Positions 44,029 to 52,808 of a DNA stretch of 64,000 nt are shown one piece after another (within the stretch, counting starts at the first letter, position 1; every line of letters begins with the position of its first letter). The stretch lies in the NCBI RefSeq assembly GCF_004168035.1, contig NZ_SDPU01000034.1:186001-250000 (forward strand), given 5' to 3'. This DNA comes from Nocardioides iriomotensis (GTDB taxonomy: Bacteria; Actinomycetota; Actinomycetes; Propionibacteriales; Nocardioidaceae). Made by a program: the position numbers and the translations under genes. The notes below the pieces were generated by a model, which ran no database searches, had not been told where the DNA came from, and saw nothing but the letters and a program-made list of their open reading frames with translations.

Positions 44029-44933
44029 TGCCCACCCTGCTTCCCGGACCGGTCACCGTCACCGTGCCCGCCACCAGCGCGAACCTCGGCCCCGGGTACG
44101 ACGCCCTCGGCCTCGCGCTGAGCCTGCGCGACACCGTCACCGCCGAGGTCGTCGACGGCCCGGGCTCGGTCGTGGTACGCGGCGAGGGGGCGGGCGCCGT
44201 ACCCCTCGACGACAGCCACCTCGTCCGCCGCGCCATGCAGCGCGCGTTCGACGCGATGGGCTGCGGCACCCCGTCGATCCGGCTCACCTGCGACAACGTC
44301 ATCCCGCACGGCCGCGGGCTCGGCTCGTCGTCCGCCGCGATCGTCGCCGGCGTCTGCGCCGCGCGCGGTCTGGTCGGCGGAGGGTCGCTGCTGATGGACG
44401 ACGACGCGGTCTTCGCGCTCACCGCCGAGATCGAGGGCCACCCGGACAACGTGGCGCCCGCGTTCTTCGGCGGGTTCACCGTCGCCTGGGGGAGCGGCGG
44501 CCGGTTCCACGCCACCAACGCGTCGGTCGACCCGCGGGTCGCCGCGGTCGCGTTCGTCCCGCCCGACCCCGTCGAGACGACGGTCGCGCGCGGTCTGCTC
44601 CCGGCCCAGGTGCCGCACGCGGACGCGGCTTTCAACGTCGGCCGGGCCGCGCTGCTGGTCGCCGCGCTCGGCGGGCGGCCGGAGCTGCTGCTCGAGGCGA
44701 CCGAGGACCGGCTGCACCAGGACCAGCGGGCGCCCGCCATGCCGGGCACGGCCGCCCTGGTCAAGGAGCTGCGCGCCGACGGGCTTCCCGCGTTCGTGTC
44801 GGGGGCGGGCCCGACCGTGCTCGTGCTGACCGACCCGCTCGCCCAGGCGGGCGTCGCGGCGCGGGTTCCGGACGGCTGGCGGGTGCACACCCTGGCGGTC
44901 GAGTCGCAGGGCGCCGTCGTCACGGAGGGCTGA
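44028..44933 (+). CDS. thrB: Homoserine kinase (301 aa)
   Basis: A GHMP kinase that phosphorylates homoserine. Motif 1 is VPATSANLGPGYDALGLAL near residue 13, the ATP-binding motif 2 is IPHGRGLGSSSAAIVAG near residue 89, and motif 3 is FVSGAGPTVLVL near residue 260. It is the last gene of hom-thrC-thrB and is followed by the rho leader. No clear intrinsic terminator is seen after it. Confidence 0.95.
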   Translation: MPTLLPGPVTVTVPATSANLGPGYDALGLALSLRDTVTAEVVDGPGSVVVRGEGAGAVPLDDSHLVRRAMQRAFDAMGCGTPSIRLTCDNVIPHGRGLGSSSAAIVAGVCAARGLVGGGSLLMDDDAVFALTAEIEGHPDNVAPAFFGGFTVAWGSGGRFHATNASVDPRVAAVAFVPPDPVETTVARGLLPAQVPHADAAFNVGRAALLVAALGGRPELLLEATEDRLHQDQRAPAMPGTAALVKELRADGLPAFVSGAGPTVLVLTDPLAQAGVAARVPDGWRVHTLAVESQGAVVTEG

Positions 44934-44961
44934 TCCGGCGAGCATTCGCGGGACTCTTCGC

Positions 44962-44990
44962 GGGAACAGCGCGCGGTGTGTCGGTGTTGT
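44962..44990 (+). promoter_or_regulatory. SigR-type promoter upstream of rho (GGGAAC-N18-GTTGT)
   Basis: GGGAAC at 44962-44967 and GTTGT at 44986 are separated by exactly 18 bases. The C at the sixth position is tolerated in SigR-family -35 elements. A housekeeping-like TTGCGG...TTAGTCT pair lies just downstream (44996-45027). Confidence 0.55.
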
Positions 44991-45060
44991 AACAGTTGCG
45001 GACCGCCGTACCCGATGGTGTTAGTCTGCCGCTGCGCGAGCGAATCGTGGGGTCCCACGG

Positions 45061-45130
45061 TCCGAGCTTTCCGATCCAGCTCCCACGATCCCTCTCCGAG
45101 CGCACTCTTCCTCTCGCTCTACTTCACGCG
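45061..45130 (+). promoter_or_regulatory. Pyrimidine-rich, rut-like rho leader segment
   Basis: By direct count these 70 bases hold 32 C and only 11 G, a strong skew in GC-rich DNA, with few stable hairpins. C-rich, G-poor RNA is what Rho loads on, so the leader may let Rho attenuate its own gene, as known in Escherichia coli. Confidence 0.45.
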
Positions 45131-45229
45131 ACGCGTGCGACGCGTCGCCGTGGCGCTCTGCGACGGGATCGACCAACACACGGCCGCTCGGGTGTCTCCC
45201 GACCGGCCTGGACGTGGGAAGGACCTCAC

Positions 45230-47032
45230 GTGACCGACACGACCACCCCCATCCCCGAGACCGCCCCCGCCGCCAAGAAGCGTGCGGGCGGACTGAGCGG
45301 GATGCTGCTCCCCGAGCTCAAGCAGCTCGCCGGTGGGCTGGGTATCAAGGGCGCCGGCGGCATGCGCAAGAGCCAGCTGATCGACGCCATCCGGGCCGCC
45401 CAGGGCGGCGGCCAGCCGGACCGCTCCGCGGCGAAGGCGAGCCAGGACGACGCGGGCGACCGGCCCGCGAAGGCGCCGAAGAACGACCGCGCCGACAAGA
45501 CCGAGAAGACCGACAAGCCGGAGAAGGCCGCGCAGGCCGAGAAGGCTGACAAGAACAACACCAGGACCGAGCAGTCCGACAAGCGCCCCGAGCAGTCCGG
45601 CAAGTCCGGGCAGCCCGAGCAGGCCGAGCAGAAGGACCGCGGCGGCCAGCAGAACGACCGCGGCGGCCAGCCGAACGACCGTGCCGACCGTGGTCAGCAG
45701 CAGAACGACCGCGGCGGTCAGCAGCAGAACCAGGGCAACGACGACGGCGGCAGCCGCCGGAACCGTCGCCGCCGCGGCCGGGACCGGGACCGCGAGCGCC
45801 CCACCAGCAGCAACCAGCGCAGCAGCGGCGGCCGCGAGCCGGACACCCAGATCCTCGAGGACGACGTGCTGCTGCCGGTCGCCGGCATCCTCGACGTGCT
45901 CGACAACTACGCGTTCGTCCGCACCAGCGGCTACCTGCCCGGCCCCGACGACGTGTACGTCTCGCTGTCGATGGTGCGCAAGTTCGGCCTGCGCCGCGGC
46001 GACGCGGTCACCGGCCAGGTGCGCCAGCAGCGCGAGGGGGAGCGCAAGGAGAAGTTCAACCCGCTGGTCCGGATCGACACCATCAACGGTGGCGACCCGG
46101 AGGGTGCCAAGCACCGGGTGGAGTTCCAGAAGCTCACCCCGCTGTACGCCTCCGAGCGGCTGCGCCTGGAGACCGAGTCGACCAACCTGATCGGCCGCGT
46201 CATCGACATCGCCGCCCCGATCGGCAAGGGCCAGCGCGGCCTCATCGTCTCCCCGCCCAAGGCCGGCAAGACGATGATCATGCAGTCGATCGCCAACTCG
46301 ATCACGACCAACAACCCCGAGTGCCACCTGATGATCGTCCTCGTCGACGAGCGTCCGGAGGAGGTCACCGACTTCCAGCGCACGGTGAAGGGCGAGGTCA
46401 TCGCGTCGACGTTCGACCGTCCCGCCACCGACCACACCTCGGTCGCGGAGCTGGCCATCGAGCGCGCCAAGCGTCTCGTCGAGCTCGGCCACGACGTCGT
46501 CGTGCTGCTCGACGGCATCACTCGCCTCGGCCGCGCGTACAACCTGGCGGCCCCCGCCAGCGGCCGGATCCTCTCCGGTGGTGTCGACTCGTCGGCGCTG
46601 TACCCGCCGAAGAAGTTCTTCGGCGCCGCCCGCAACATCGAGGACGGCGGCTCCCTGACCATCCTCGCCACCGCCCTCATCGAGACCGGTTCCAAGATGG
46701 ACGAGGTCATCTTCGAGGAGTTCAAGGGCACCGGGAACATGGAGCTCCGGCTCCGCCGCGAGTTCGCCGACAAGCGGATCTTCCCGGCCATCGACGCCGT
46801 CCAGTCGGGCACGCGCCGCGAGGAGCTCCTGATGAGCAAGGAGGAGCTCCAGATCGTCTGGAAGCTCCGCCGCGTCCTCTCCGGCCTCGACGGCCAGCAG
46901 GCCCTCGAGCTGCTGCTCGAGCGGCTGAAGAAGTCGCAGAGCAACATCGAGTTCCTGATGCAGGTGCAGAAGACCACGCCCACCGCGAACGGCAACGGTC
47001 ACGCGCAGCACGGGCACGGCCACAACGACTGA
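45230..47032 (+). CDS. rho: Transcription termination factor Rho with a long charged insert (600 aa)
   Basis: The hexameric RNA-dependent ATPase that ends transcription. After the N-terminal SAP-like helix bundle (residues 20-57) an Asp/Arg/Lys/Gln-rich, low-complexity region runs to about residue 205, with RGGQ-type repeats and an RRNRRRRGRDRDRER patch. The RNA-binding cold-shock domain follows (ILDVLDNYAFVRTSGYLPG), then Walker A SPPKAGKT, Walker B VVVLLDGITRL, and the Q and R loops. Actinobacterial Rho proteins commonly carry such inserts, which increase RNA affinity. The GTG start has a GGGAAGGA site. Confidence 0.96.
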   Translation: MTDTTTPIPETAPAAKKRAGGLSGMLLPELKQLAGGLGIKGAGGMRKSQLIDAIRAAQGGGQPDRSAAKASQDDAGDRPAKAPKNDRADKTEKTDKPEKAAQAEKADKNNTRTEQSDKRPEQSGKSGQPEQAEQKDRGGQQNDRGGQPNDRADRGQQQNDRGGQQQNQGNDDGGSRRNRRRRGRDRDRERPTSSNQRSSGGREPDTQILEDDVLLPVAGILDVLDNYAFVRTSGYLPGPDDVYVSLSMVRKFGLRRGDAVTGQVRQQREGERKEKFNPLVRIDTINGGDPEGAKHRVEFQKLTPLYASERLRLETESTNLIGRVIDIAAPIGKGQRGLIVSPPKAGKTMIMQSIANSITTNNPECHLMIVLVDERPEEVTDFQRTVKGEVIASTFDRPATDHTSVAELAIERAKRLVELGHDVVVLLDGITRLGRAYNLAAPASGRILSGGVDSSALYPPKKFFGAARNIEDGGSLTILATALIETGSKMDEVIFEEFKGTGNMELRLRREFADKRIFPAIDAVQSGTRREELLMSKEELQIVWKLRRVLSGLDGQQALELLLERLKKSQSNIEFLMQVQKTTPTANGNGHAQHGHGHND

Positions 47033-47061
47033 CGACTATCCACAGAACTTCCCGGCCTGTT

Positions 47062-47101
47062 CCTGCACTTCCAGGGCGTTGCAACGCCCTGGAAGCGCAG
47101 G
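47062..47101 (+). terminator. 40-base palindrome downstream of rho
   Basis: The central 28 bases (47068-47095) are a perfect palindrome with half CTTCCAGGGCGTTG; five more pairs extend it after one mismatch. It can form a long hairpin just after the rho stop, or a cruciform in DNA. Confidence 0.75.
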
Positions 47102-47125
47102 AGTCCCTGGTGAACCAGGGACTCC
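47100..47125 (+). terminator. Second hairpin downstream of rho
   Basis: An 11-bp perfect stem (GGAGTCCCTGG and complement) with a TGAA loop follows the first palindrome directly. Together they form a tandem terminator. Confidence 0.72.
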
Positions 47126-47177
47126 GACACGCCGGACGCCGGGAATAGTCCACACGCCGGGGGACTTGAGGGGACAC

Positions 47178-48434
47178 GTGGAGACGGTGACCCAGCGCCC
47201 TGGTACGACGCGGACCCGGCCGCCCGCGCACGGGCTGAGCCGCGGCCGGCACGTCCAGCTGATCGTCGTGCTGGGCAGCCTGATCGCGCTCGGTCCGCTG
47301 ACGATCGACATGTACCTCCCGGCGTTCCCGCAGCTCGCCGACGAGCTCGACGCGTCGGCGGCGTCGGTCCAGCTCACGCTGACCGGCATGCTCGGCGGTC
47401 TGGCGTTCGGCCAGCTCGTGATCGGGCCGCTGTCGGACGCGTTCGGGCGTCGCAGGCCGCTGCTGGCCGGGCTCGTCGTGCACGCGCTGGCGTCGCTGCT
47501 CTGCGCGGTCGCGCCGAACATCGCGGTGCTCAGCGTCGTGCGTGTGCTGCAGGGGTTCGCGGGCGCCGCGATCTCGGTGGTCGCGCTGGCGACCGTGCGC
47601 GACCTGTTCAGCGGTGTCGCCGTCGCGCGCACGATGTCGCGGCTGATGCTGGTGATCGGCCTGGCGCCGATCGTCGCGCCGTCGATCGGCGGGTTCATCC
47701 TGCAGGTCACCGACTGGCGCGGCATCTTCTTCGTGCTCGCGGGCGCGGCCGTCGTCCTGATCGGGGTCGCGCTGGTGGGACTGCGGGAGACGCTGCCCGT
47801 CGAGCGCCGGCGCTCCGCGCGGGTCGGCGCGACGCTGCGCACCTACCGCTCGCTGCTGTCCGACCGGACCTTCGTCGCGCTCGTGCTGGTGGCCGGCCTG
47901 TCGTTCTCCTCGCTGTTCGTCTACGTCTCCGGGGCGTCGTTCGTGCTCCAGGAGGGCTTCGGCCTGGACGCCCGGACCTTCGGCCTCGTCTTCGGCGCCA
48001 ACTCCGCGGCGCTCACCATCGCCTCGCAGCTCAACCCGACGCTGATCCGGCGGTTCGGCCCGGCCAACGTGCTCACCGGGGCGATCCTGGTCTCGATGGC
48101 CGCGGCGGTGGCGCTGCTGGTGGCCGGGCTGGCCGGTGGGGGACTGGTGACGGTCCTCGTGCCGCTGATGGTCGTCCTCGCCTCGGCCGGCCTCGCGATG
48201 CCCAACACCCCGGCGCTGGCGCTCAACCGGCACGGCGAGGCGGCGGGTACGGCGTCCGCGATGCTCGGCTGCGTCCAGTTCGGCGTCGGCGCGCTGGTCG
48301 CCCCGCTGGTGGGCGTGCTGGGCAGCACGACGGCGGCGCCGATGGGCGCGGTGATGCTGACCGTGACGGGGCTGGCGGCGCTGCTGATGTTCGCCGTCGT
48401 CCGCCGCGACCCGACCGTGCAGGCGGTCCGCTGA
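47178..48434 (+). CDS. MFS multidrug exporter, Bcr/CflA type (DHA1, 418 aa)
   Basis: A 12-span drug:proton antiporter. The Bcr/CflA signature [23 protein letters not shown] lies in helix 1; motif [17 protein letters not shown] follows helix 2; helix 5 carries [23 protein letters not shown]. The substrate is unknown. The GTG at 47178 follows GAGGGGA. The gene stands between rho and rpmE, which are closer neighbours in many actinobacteria, so it may be an insertion in this lineage. Confidence 0.9.
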   Translation: METVTQRPGTTRTRPPAHGLSRGRHVQLIVVLGSLIALGPLTIDMYLPAFPQLADELDASAASVQLTLTGMLGGLAFGQLVIGPLSDAFGRRRPLLAGLVVHALASLLCAVAPNIAVLSVVRVLQGFAGAAISVVALATVRDLFSGVAVARTMSRLMLVIGLAPIVAPSIGGFILQVTDWRGIFFVLAGAAVVLIGVALVGLRETLPVERRRSARVGATLRTYRSLLSDRTFVALVLVAGLSFSSLFVYVSGASFVLQEGFGLDARTFGLVFGANSAALTIASQLNPTLIRRFGPANVLTGAILVSMAAAVALLVAGLAGGGLVTVLVPLMVVLASAGLAMPNTPALALNRHGEAAGTASAMLGCVQFGVGALVAPLVGVLGSTTAAPMGAVMLTVTGLAALLMFAVVRRDPTVQAVR

Positions 48435-48471
48435 CCGGGTTCCGACACCCGTCGCACGGCCCCGACGTCGC

Positions 48472-48498
48472 GGAATTAGGTCGGCGCCGCAGTTGTTT
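48472..48498 (+). promoter_or_regulatory. SigR-type promoter upstream of rpmE (GGAAT-N18-GTTT)
   Basis: GGAAT at 48472-48476 and GTTT at 48495-48498 are exactly 18 bases apart. In Streptomyces coelicolor rpmE is reported as a SigR target, which supports the call. Confidence 0.65.
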
Positions 48499-48580
48499 GG
48501 CAGACTGTATGGCTGGTTCCGGTTCACGCCGTGAGCACTCGCGCTCCGGCGACCCGGCGACTGCACCTCGAGAGGAAACC

Positions 48581-48802
48581 ATGAAGAAGGACATCCACCC
48601 GGACTACGTGTCCACCCAGGTCACCTGCACCTGTGGCAACACGTTCACCACCCGCAGCACCGCGAAGAGCGGCGTCATCCACGCCGACGTCTGCTCGCAG
48701 TGCCACCCGTTCTACACCGGCAAGCAGAAGATCCTCGACACCGGCGGCCGCGTCGCCCGCTTCGAGGCCCGCTACGCCAAGAAGGACGCTGCCAAGAAGT
48801 AG
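48581..48802 (+). CDS. rpmE: 50S ribosomal protein L31, zinc-binding (C+) form (73 aa)
   Basis: bL31 with its zinc ligands intact: CTCGNTF (Cys16 and Cys18) and [13 protein letters not shown] (Cys37 and Cys40). The start MKKDIHPDY is typical. A GAGGAAA ribosome-binding sequence precedes the ATG. Zinc-containing L31 may be lost under thiol or zinc stress, which would make sense of SigR control. A strong terminator follows. Confidence 0.96.
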   Translation: MKKDIHPDYVSTQVTCTCGNTFTTRSTAKSGVIHADVCSQCHPFYTGKQKILDTGGRVARFEARYAKKDAAKK

Positions 48803-48809
48803 CGACCGC

Positions 48810-48851
48810 GACAGCGCCGGCTCCCCGTCCACACAGGGGACCGGCGCTGTC
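48810..48851 (+). terminator. Intrinsic terminator after rpmE
   Basis: An 11-bp outer stem (GACAGCGCCGG with its complement) encloses an inner TCCCC/GGGGA stem, and TGTTTGT follows. It separates rpmE from prfA. Confidence 0.85.
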
Positions 48852-48865
48852 TGTTTGTCACGGGC

Positions 48866-48890
48866 GGTGGTCTCGACGAGCTGGACCACC
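48866..48890. repeat. Dispersed hairpin repeat, copy 1
   Basis: GGTGGTC...GACCACC with an 11-base loop lies just before prfA. It shares GTGGTCTCGAC and GACCAC with the copy at 56215-56237. Confidence 0.65.
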
Positions 48891-48909
48891 CGGAGCAAGA
48901 GGAGGAGCG

Positions 48910-49998
48910 GTGTTCGAGGCGGTCGACGGCCTGGTCACGGAGCACCGTGAGCTGGAGACCCGGCTCGCCGACCCCGCGATCCACGCCGACCAGGGGCTCG
49001 CGAAGCGGCTGAACCAGCGGTACGCCGAGCTCTCCGCCATCGTCCGGACGTACGACGAGTGGCAGCAGCTCGGCGACGACGTCGAGGCCGCCCGGGAGCT
49101 CGCGCACGAGGACGAGTCGTTCGCCGAGGAGGCCGAGCAGCTCGCCGAGCGCCGTGTCGCCACCGAGGAGCGGCTGCGGCACCTGCTCGTCCCGCGCGAC
49201 CCCGCCGACTCCAAGGACGCGATCCTCGAGATCAAGTCCGGCGAGGGCGGTGAGGAGTCCGCGCTGTTCGCGGGCGACCTGCTCCGGATGTACTCCCGCT
49301 ACGCCGAGCGCCGCGGCTGGAAGACCGAGCAGCTCGACGCCACCGAGTCCGACCTCGGCGGCTTCAAGTCAGTCACGGTCGCGGTCAAGGCCAAGGGCGC
49401 GCCCGAGCCCGGCGAGGCGCCGTACGCGCTGCTGAAGTTCGAGGGCGGCGTGCACCGCGTCCAGCGCGTGCCGGTCACCGAGAGCCAGGGCCGGGTGCAC
49501 ACCTCGGCCGCCGGGGTGCTGGTGATGCCCGAGGCCGAGCAGGTGGACGTGACGATCGAGGAGAAGGACATCCGGATCGACGTGTTCCGGTCGTCCGGCC
49601 CCGGCGGCCAGTCGGTCAACACCACCGACTCCGCGGTCCGGATCACCCACCTGCCGACCGGCATCGTCGTGTCCTGCCAGAACGAGAAGAGCCAGCTCCA
49701 GAACCGCGAGCAGGCCATGCGCATCCTGCGCTCCCGCCTGCTGCAGGCCGCCCAGGACGCCGCCGACGCCGAGGCCTCTGACGCGCGCCGCTCCCAGGTC
49801 CGCACCGTCGACCGGTCCGAGCGGATCCGCACCTACAACTTCCCGGAGAACCGCATCTCCGACCACCGCACCGGCTACAAGGCCTACAACCTCGACGCGG
49901 TGCTCGACGGCGACCTCGAGCCGGTCGTCACCTCCGCGGTCGAGGCCGACCTCGCCGCCCGCCTCGACGCCCTGGAGCCGGAGCAGTCGACGTCGTGA
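48910..49998 (+). CDS. prfA: Peptide chain release factor 1 (362 aa)
   Basis: Reads UAG and UAA stop codons. The catalytic GGQ motif is in [18 protein letters not shown] near residue 236, and the codon-recognition PxT-type region is in the preceding domain ([15 protein letters not shown] holds the PVT tripeptide). Length is normal. The GTG start follows GAGGAG. prmC, which methylates the GGQ glutamine, overlaps its stop by four bases. Confidence 0.96.
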   Translation: MFEAVDGLVTEHRELETRLADPAIHADQGLAKRLNQRYAELSAIVRTYDEWQQLGDDVEAARELAHEDESFAEEAEQLAERRVATEERLRHLLVPRDPADSKDAILEIKSGEGGEESALFAGDLLRMYSRYAERRGWKTEQLDATESDLGGFKSVTVAVKAKGAPEPGEAPYALLKFEGGVHRVQRVPVTESQGRVHTSAAGVLVMPEAEQVDVTIEEKDIRIDVFRSSGPGGQSVNTTDSAVRITHLPTGIVVSCQNEKSQLQNREQAMRILRSRLLQAAQDAADAEASDARRSQVRTVDRSERIRTYNFPENRISDHRTGYKAYNLDAVLDGDLEPVVTSAVEADLAARLDALEPEQSTS

Positions 49999-50849
49999 CC
50001 GGTCGCCGCGCACTCGTCAAGGGGGCGGCGCTCCGGCTGGCCCGGGCCGGGGTGGCCAGTCCCGAGCACGACGCCGCCGAGCTGCTCGCCCACGTGCTGG
50101 GCACGACCCGCGGCAACCTGCCGCTCTCCGACGAAGTCGACGCCGCGCAGGCCGCCGCCTACGAGGACCTGGTGGGCCGGCGCGAGGCCCGCGAGCCGCT
50201 CCAGCACCTGGTCGGCTCCGCCGCCTTCCGGTACGTCGAGCTGGCGGTCGGCCCGGGCGTCTTCACGCCCCGGCCCGAGACCGAGCTGCTCGCCGGCTGG
50301 GGCGTCGACCGCGCCCGCGACGTGCTCGCCTCGGGGCGCACCCCCGTCGTCGTCGACCTCTGCACCGGCTCCGGCGCGATCGCGCTCAGCCTCGCGACCG
50401 AGGTGCCCGAGGCGGTCGTGCACGCCGTCGAGCTGAGCGAGGACGCCTTCGTCTGGGCGCAGCGCAACCTCGCCGGATCGGGCGTGGACCTGCGCCAGGG
50501 CGACCTGGCCGACGCCTTCCCCGACCTCGACGGCACCGTCGACGTCCTGCTCTGCAACCCGCCGTACATCCCGCTCGAGGCCTATGAGTCCGTCGCGCAG
50601 GAGGCGCGCGACCACGACCCGCACCTCGCGCTGTTCTCCGGGGACGACGGCCTCGACGCGATCCGGGCGCTCGAGGTGACCGCCGCAAGGCTGCTGCGCG
50701 ACGGCGGCGTCGTCGGGGCCGAGCACGCCGACGTGCAGGGCGAGGTCGCGCCGGCGGTGTTCCGGCGCACCGGCCGGTGGCGCGAGGTGACCGACCACGA
50801 CGACCTCGCGGGCCGCAACCGCTACCTGACCGCGCGACTGGCACGATGA
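49995..50849 (+). CDS. prmC: Release factor glutamine methyltransferase (284 aa)
   Basis: Methylates the glutamine of the GGQ motif in release factors, using S-adenosylmethionine. The SAM-binding motif is [16 protein letters not shown] near residue 116 and the catalytic NPPY is in [12 protein letters not shown]. An N-terminal helical release-factor-binding domain (about residues 1-75) is present. The GTG start overlaps the prfA stop (GTGA). Confidence 0.95.
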   Translation: MTGRRALVKGAALRLARAGVASPEHDAAELLAHVLGTTRGNLPLSDEVDAAQAAAYEDLVGRREAREPLQHLVGSAAFRYVELAVGPGVFTPRPETELLAGWGVDRARDVLASGRTPVVVDLCTGSGAIALSLATEVPEAVVHAVELSEDAFVWAQRNLAGSGVDLRQGDLADAFPDLDGTVDVLLCNPPYIPLEAYESVAQEARDHDPHLALFSGDDGLDAIRALEVTAARLLRDGGVVGAEHADVQGEVAPAVFRRTGRWREVTDHDDLAGRNRYLTARLAR

Positions 50850-50865
50850 GGACCGTGATCGACGC

Positions 50866-51525
50866 ATGAGCAACCGCTTCGCCACCGACGAGCCCACCGA
50901 GCGCGAGGCCGGCATCGCCGCTGCGGCGCTCGCCGTCCAGCGCGGCCAGCTCGTCGTCCTCCCGACCGACACCGTGTACGGCGTCGGCGCCGACGCGTTC
51001 TCGGCCGACGCCGTGCGCTCCCTGCTGGCCGCCAAGGGCCGCGGCCGCGACATGCCGCCGCCCGTGCTCGTCTCGGCGGCCACGACGCTCGACGCCCTCG
51101 CGGTCGGGGTGCCGTCCTACGCGCGGGCGCTGATCCAGGAGCTCTGGCCCGGCCCGCTCACGCTCGTGTGCCGGCAGCAGCCGTCCCTGCAGTGGGACCT
51201 CGGCGACACCCGCGGCACCGTCGCGGTCCGGATGCCCGACCACGAGGTCGCACTGGAGCTGCTCTCACGCACCGGGCCGCTGGCCGTGAGCAGCGCCAAC
51301 CGCACCGGCCTCAACGCGGCGACCGACGCCGACGCGGCCGAGTCGATGCTGGGGGAGAAGGTCGAGGTGCTGCTCGACTCGGGCCCCACCGCCGGGGAGG
51401 TGCCGTCGACGATCGTCGACGTCACCGGTGACACCGGCCGCGTGCTGCGCCTCGGGGCGGTCTCGCTCGAACGTCTCAACGAGATCGTGTCCCCGATCGG
51501 CGCCACGATCGTCGACGAGGGGTAG
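50866..51525 (+). CDS. L-threonylcarbamoyladenylate synthase (219 aa)
   Basis: A Sua5/YwlC/TsaC-family enzyme making the activated threonylcarbamoyl group for t6A37 of t[20 protein letters not shown] near residue 29 and the [17 protein letters not shown] segment near residue 143 are the core motifs. The extra C-terminal Sua5 domain of the long forms is absent. It follows prmC by 16 bases in the conserved prfA-prmC-sua5 operon. Confidence 0.93.
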   Translation: MSNRFATDEPTEREAGIAAAALAVQRGQLVVLPTDTVYGVGADAFSADAVRSLLAAKGRGRDMPPPVLVSAATTLDALAVGVPSYARALIQELWPGPLTLVCRQQPSLQWDLGDTRGTVAVRMPDHEVALELLSRTGPLAVSSANRTGLNAATDADAAESMLGEKVEVLLDSGPTAGEVPSTIVDVTGDTGRVLRLGAVSLERLNEIVSPIGATIVDEG

Positions 51526-51535
51526 GCGCCCCGCC

Positions 51536-52666
51536 GTGCGCGAGTACCTCACCGTCTTCCTCGTCGCCGCCACGACGACGTACCTCCTCGGCGTCTTCGC
51601 CCGGGAGATCGCGCTGCGCACCGGCGCCGTCGCCCGCGTGCGCGACCGCGACGTGCACGCGGTGCCGATCCCGTACTTCGGTGGCGTCGCGATGCTCGGC
51701 GGGCTCACCGCGGCGTACCTCGTCGGGGCCCGGCTGCCGTTCCTCTCCCAGGAGAGCCACGACCAGGTGTTCCGCGACGGCGCGGTGGTGCTCGTGGCCG
51801 GCGCGATGATCTGCCTGCTCGGGGTCGTCGACGACCTGATCGAGATCGACGCGCTGACCAAGCTCGGCGGCCAGCTGCTGGTCGCGGGCGTGCTCGTCTA
51901 CAACGACGTGTACTTCTACTACTTCCAGCTGCCCGGCGGCGGCCAGCTCAGCCCCGACCCCGCCCAGATGCAGCTGCTCAGCGTCATCGTCGTGGTCGCC
52001 ACGATCAACGCGGTGAACTTCGTCGACGGCCTCGACGGGCTCGCGTCCGGCGTCGTCGGCATCGGCGCGGTCGCGTTCTTCCTGTTCAGCTACACCCTGG
52101 CCTACGCCAACGACGAGACGCGGGCCATCACCGCGGCGCTGCTCTGTGCGGCGCTCGCCGGCGCCTGCGCCGGGTTCCTGCCGCACAACTTCTTCCCGGC
52201 CCGGCTGTTCATGGGTGACTCCGGGTCGATGCTGATCGGCCTGGTGCTGGCCGCGAGCGCCCTGACGCTCACCGGGCAGTTCCCCGACGCGCTCGTCACC
52301 CAGGGGGCCGGTGCGAGCGACGCGAGCCTGCTGCCGACGCTGCTGCCGATCATCCTGCCGATCTCGATCCTGATCGTGCCGTTCGCGGACCTGCTGCTCG
52401 CCGTCATCCGCCGCACCCGGGCCGGCCGCTCGCCGTTCTCGCCCGACAAGCAGCACCTGCACCACCGGCTGCTGGAGATCGGGCACTCGCACCGCCGCGC
52501 GGTGCTGATCATGTACCTCTGGGCCGGCCTGATCGCCTTCGGCGGCGTGCTCGCCAGCCTGTACGCCGGCGCCTTCACCACCTACCTGCTCGTCGTGTGG
52601 GTGCTCGTCACGGTCGCGCTGACGTTCGTCGTCCCGCGGCTGCAGCGGCCCTCGACCCGCCTCTGA
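51536..52666 (+). CDS. tagO: Undecaprenyl-phosphate GlcNAc-1-phosphate transferase, TagO/WecA family (376 aa)
   Basis: An 11-span enzyme that starts lipid-linked glycopolymer synthesis. Family motifs are all present: [12 protein letters not shown] (cytoplasmic loop 1), [10 protein letters not shown] (Asp-Asp, metal site), [15 protein letters not shown] and [11 protein letters not shown], then the basic loop [17 protein letters not shown] with the histidine cluster. Its product would feed wall polymers joined by LCP ligases such as that at 32018. It starts at a GTG 11 bases after the sua5-type stop. Confidence 0.94.
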   Translation: MREYLTVFLVAATTTYLLGVFAREIALRTGAVARVRDRDVHAVPIPYFGGVAMLGGLTAAYLVGARLPFLSQESHDQVFRDGAVVLVAGAMICLLGVVDDLIEIDALTKLGGQLLVAGVLVYNDVYFYYFQLPGGGQLSPDPAQMQLLSVIVVVATINAVNFVDGLDGLASGVVGIGAVAFFLFSYTLAYANDETRAITAALLCAALAGACAGFLPHNFFPARLFMGDSGSMLIGLVLAASALTLTGQFPDALVTQGAGASDASLLPTLLPIILPISILIVPFADLLLAVIRRTRAGRSPFSPDKQHLHHRLLEIGHSHRRAVLIMYLWAGLIAFGGVLASLYAGAFTTYLLVVWVLVTVALTFVVPRLQRPSTRL

Positions 52667-52747
52667 CACGCCTCCGACACGCCTCCACCCCGCCCCTGAC
52701 AGACCGGGACCAACCGGCGTACAGACCACCGATTTCCGGCCTCAGGG

Positions 52748-52773
52748 GACTTTGTGCTAACTTTCACAAAGTC
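52748..52773 (+). promoter_or_regulatory. Rex-type operator overlapping the atp operon promoter
   Basis: GACTTTGTG and CACAAAGTC form a perfect 9-bp inverted repeat with an 8-base spacer. The core TTGTG-N8-CACAA, with right half TTCACAA-like, fits the Rex consensus TTGTGAANNNNTTCACAA. An extended -10 (TG-C-TAACTT, 52755-52763) lies inside it, so a bound repressor would block transcription of the downstream ATP synthase operon. Rex senses NADH/NAD ratio and is reported to control atp genes in Streptomyces. Confidence 0.75.
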
Positions 52774-52808
52774 AGCAGGGGCCACCCGGACGCACCGTCC
52801 GGACCCCA

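Noticed and set aside
47140-47165. GGGAAT between rho and the MFS exporter as a SigR promoter
   Set aside because: No GTT occurs at the required 18-base distance; only TTG at 19.
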